A DNA stretch of 7,166 bases from contig CAKPFH010000052.1 of NCBI GenBank assembly GCA_934153655.1, forward strand, positions 1-7,166, in the 5' to 3' direction. Position numbers and translations under genes: made by a program. A model generated the notes under the pieces. It was not told the DNA's origin and made no database searches. It worked only from the letters and a program-made list of their open reading frames with translations. Positions within the stretch are counted from its first letter, which is position 1, and every line of letters starts with the position of its first letter. Source of the stretch: an uncultured Bacilli bacterium (GTDB lineage Bacteria > Bacillota_I > Bacilli_A > RF39 > UBA660). Positions 7,090 to 7,166 of the stretch are shown here, piece by piece.

Positions 7090-7111
7090 AAATAATACCG
7101 AAGTATTATCC
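7090..7111 (-). promoter_or_regulatory. UUCG-tetraloop hairpin in the parE leader
   Basis: On the minus strand ATAATAC-TTCG-GTATTAT is a perfect 7-bp stem closed by C(UUCG)G, one of the most stable known RNA tetraloops. Two G-U pairs can lengthen it to 9 bp (7090-7111). It lies between the proposed transcription start (about 7115) and the ribosome binding site and is followed by TTTATTT-like bases. It could protect the 5' end of the mRNA, act as a weak attenuator, or be the terminator of an unseen upstream gene. Which of these applies cannot be decided from the window. Confidence 0.6.
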
Positions 7112-7121
7112 AAACATTTCA

Positions 7122-7150
7122 ATTATACCCAATTTCAAAAAGATTTACAA
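7122..7150 (-). promoter_or_regulatory. Promoter of the parE-parC operon
   Basis: On the minus strand TTGTAA (7150-7145; 4 of 6 matches to TTGACA), a 17-base spacer and a perfect TATAAT (7127-7122) form a sigma-A-type promoter. The expected start is near 7115, giving a leader of about 50 bases that holds the UUCG hairpin and the ribosome binding site. Its position just upstream of parE suggests that the two topoisomerase genes form their own transcription unit ending at the terminator after parC. Confidence 0.65.
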
Positions 7151-7166
7151 GTAAAAATGTCAAAGA

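Noticed and set aside
7158..7163. A perfect TTGACA on the minus strand as the parE -35 box
   Set aside because: It is 30 bases from the TATAAT, too far for a normal promoter, and a hexamer 17 bases downstream of it (TTTTGA) is not a -10 box.
1..7166. A new defence, mobile or CRISPR-type system
   Set aside because: No repeat-spacer array, transposase, integrase, toxin-antitoxin pair or nuclease-like gene is seen; the window is mostly housekeeping topoisomerase IV plus one surface protein and one hypothetical gene.

Overview
The window is a low-GC bacterial chromosome segment. All four genes lie on the minus strand, so they read from right to left. The standard genetic code applies: parE ends in TGA, and the tryptophans checked in the surface-protein gene are TGG. 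This argues against a UGA=Trp mollicute. The AT-rich composition, strong AAGGAG-type ribosome binding sites, A/T-ending codons and SH3-bearing surface protein fit a Bacillota/Bacilli-type organism, possibly an uncultured gut lineage. The lineage is inferred from composition and gene style; no marker here fixes it.

Layout in transcription order. At the right edge (7166 to 7065) is a promoter and a short leader carrying a hairpin with a UUCG loop. Next are parE (7064-5154) and parC (5149-2642), the two subunits of topoisomerase IV, 4 bases apart and sharing translation signals. An AT-rich intrinsic terminator follows at 2601-2635. Its T-tract runs directly into a perfect TATAAT placed so that transcription would begin at the ATG of the next gene, a 235-residue protein I do not recognise (2587-1880). 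A 189-base gap (1879-1691) holds a good extended -10 promoter whose -35 box sits inside a small inverted repeat. This promoter drives the last gene (1690 to beyond position 1): a membrane-anchored protein with a bacterial SH3-like domain, a glycine-rich linker and a putative glycosyl hydrolase domain of the DUF4015 (PF13200) type. It runs off the left edge and is probably nearly complete.

ParE and ParC work together as the ATP-driven decatenase that separates daughter chromosomes, and all hallmark residues are intact in both. The hypothetical protein and the surface hydrolase have their own promoters and no visible functional link to topoisomerase IV. I see no mobile element, CRISPR array, tRNA, rRNA or defence system. 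The stretches worth a second look are the compact terminator/leaderless-promoter junction, the parE leader hairpin, the operator-like repeat and the unrecognised small gene.
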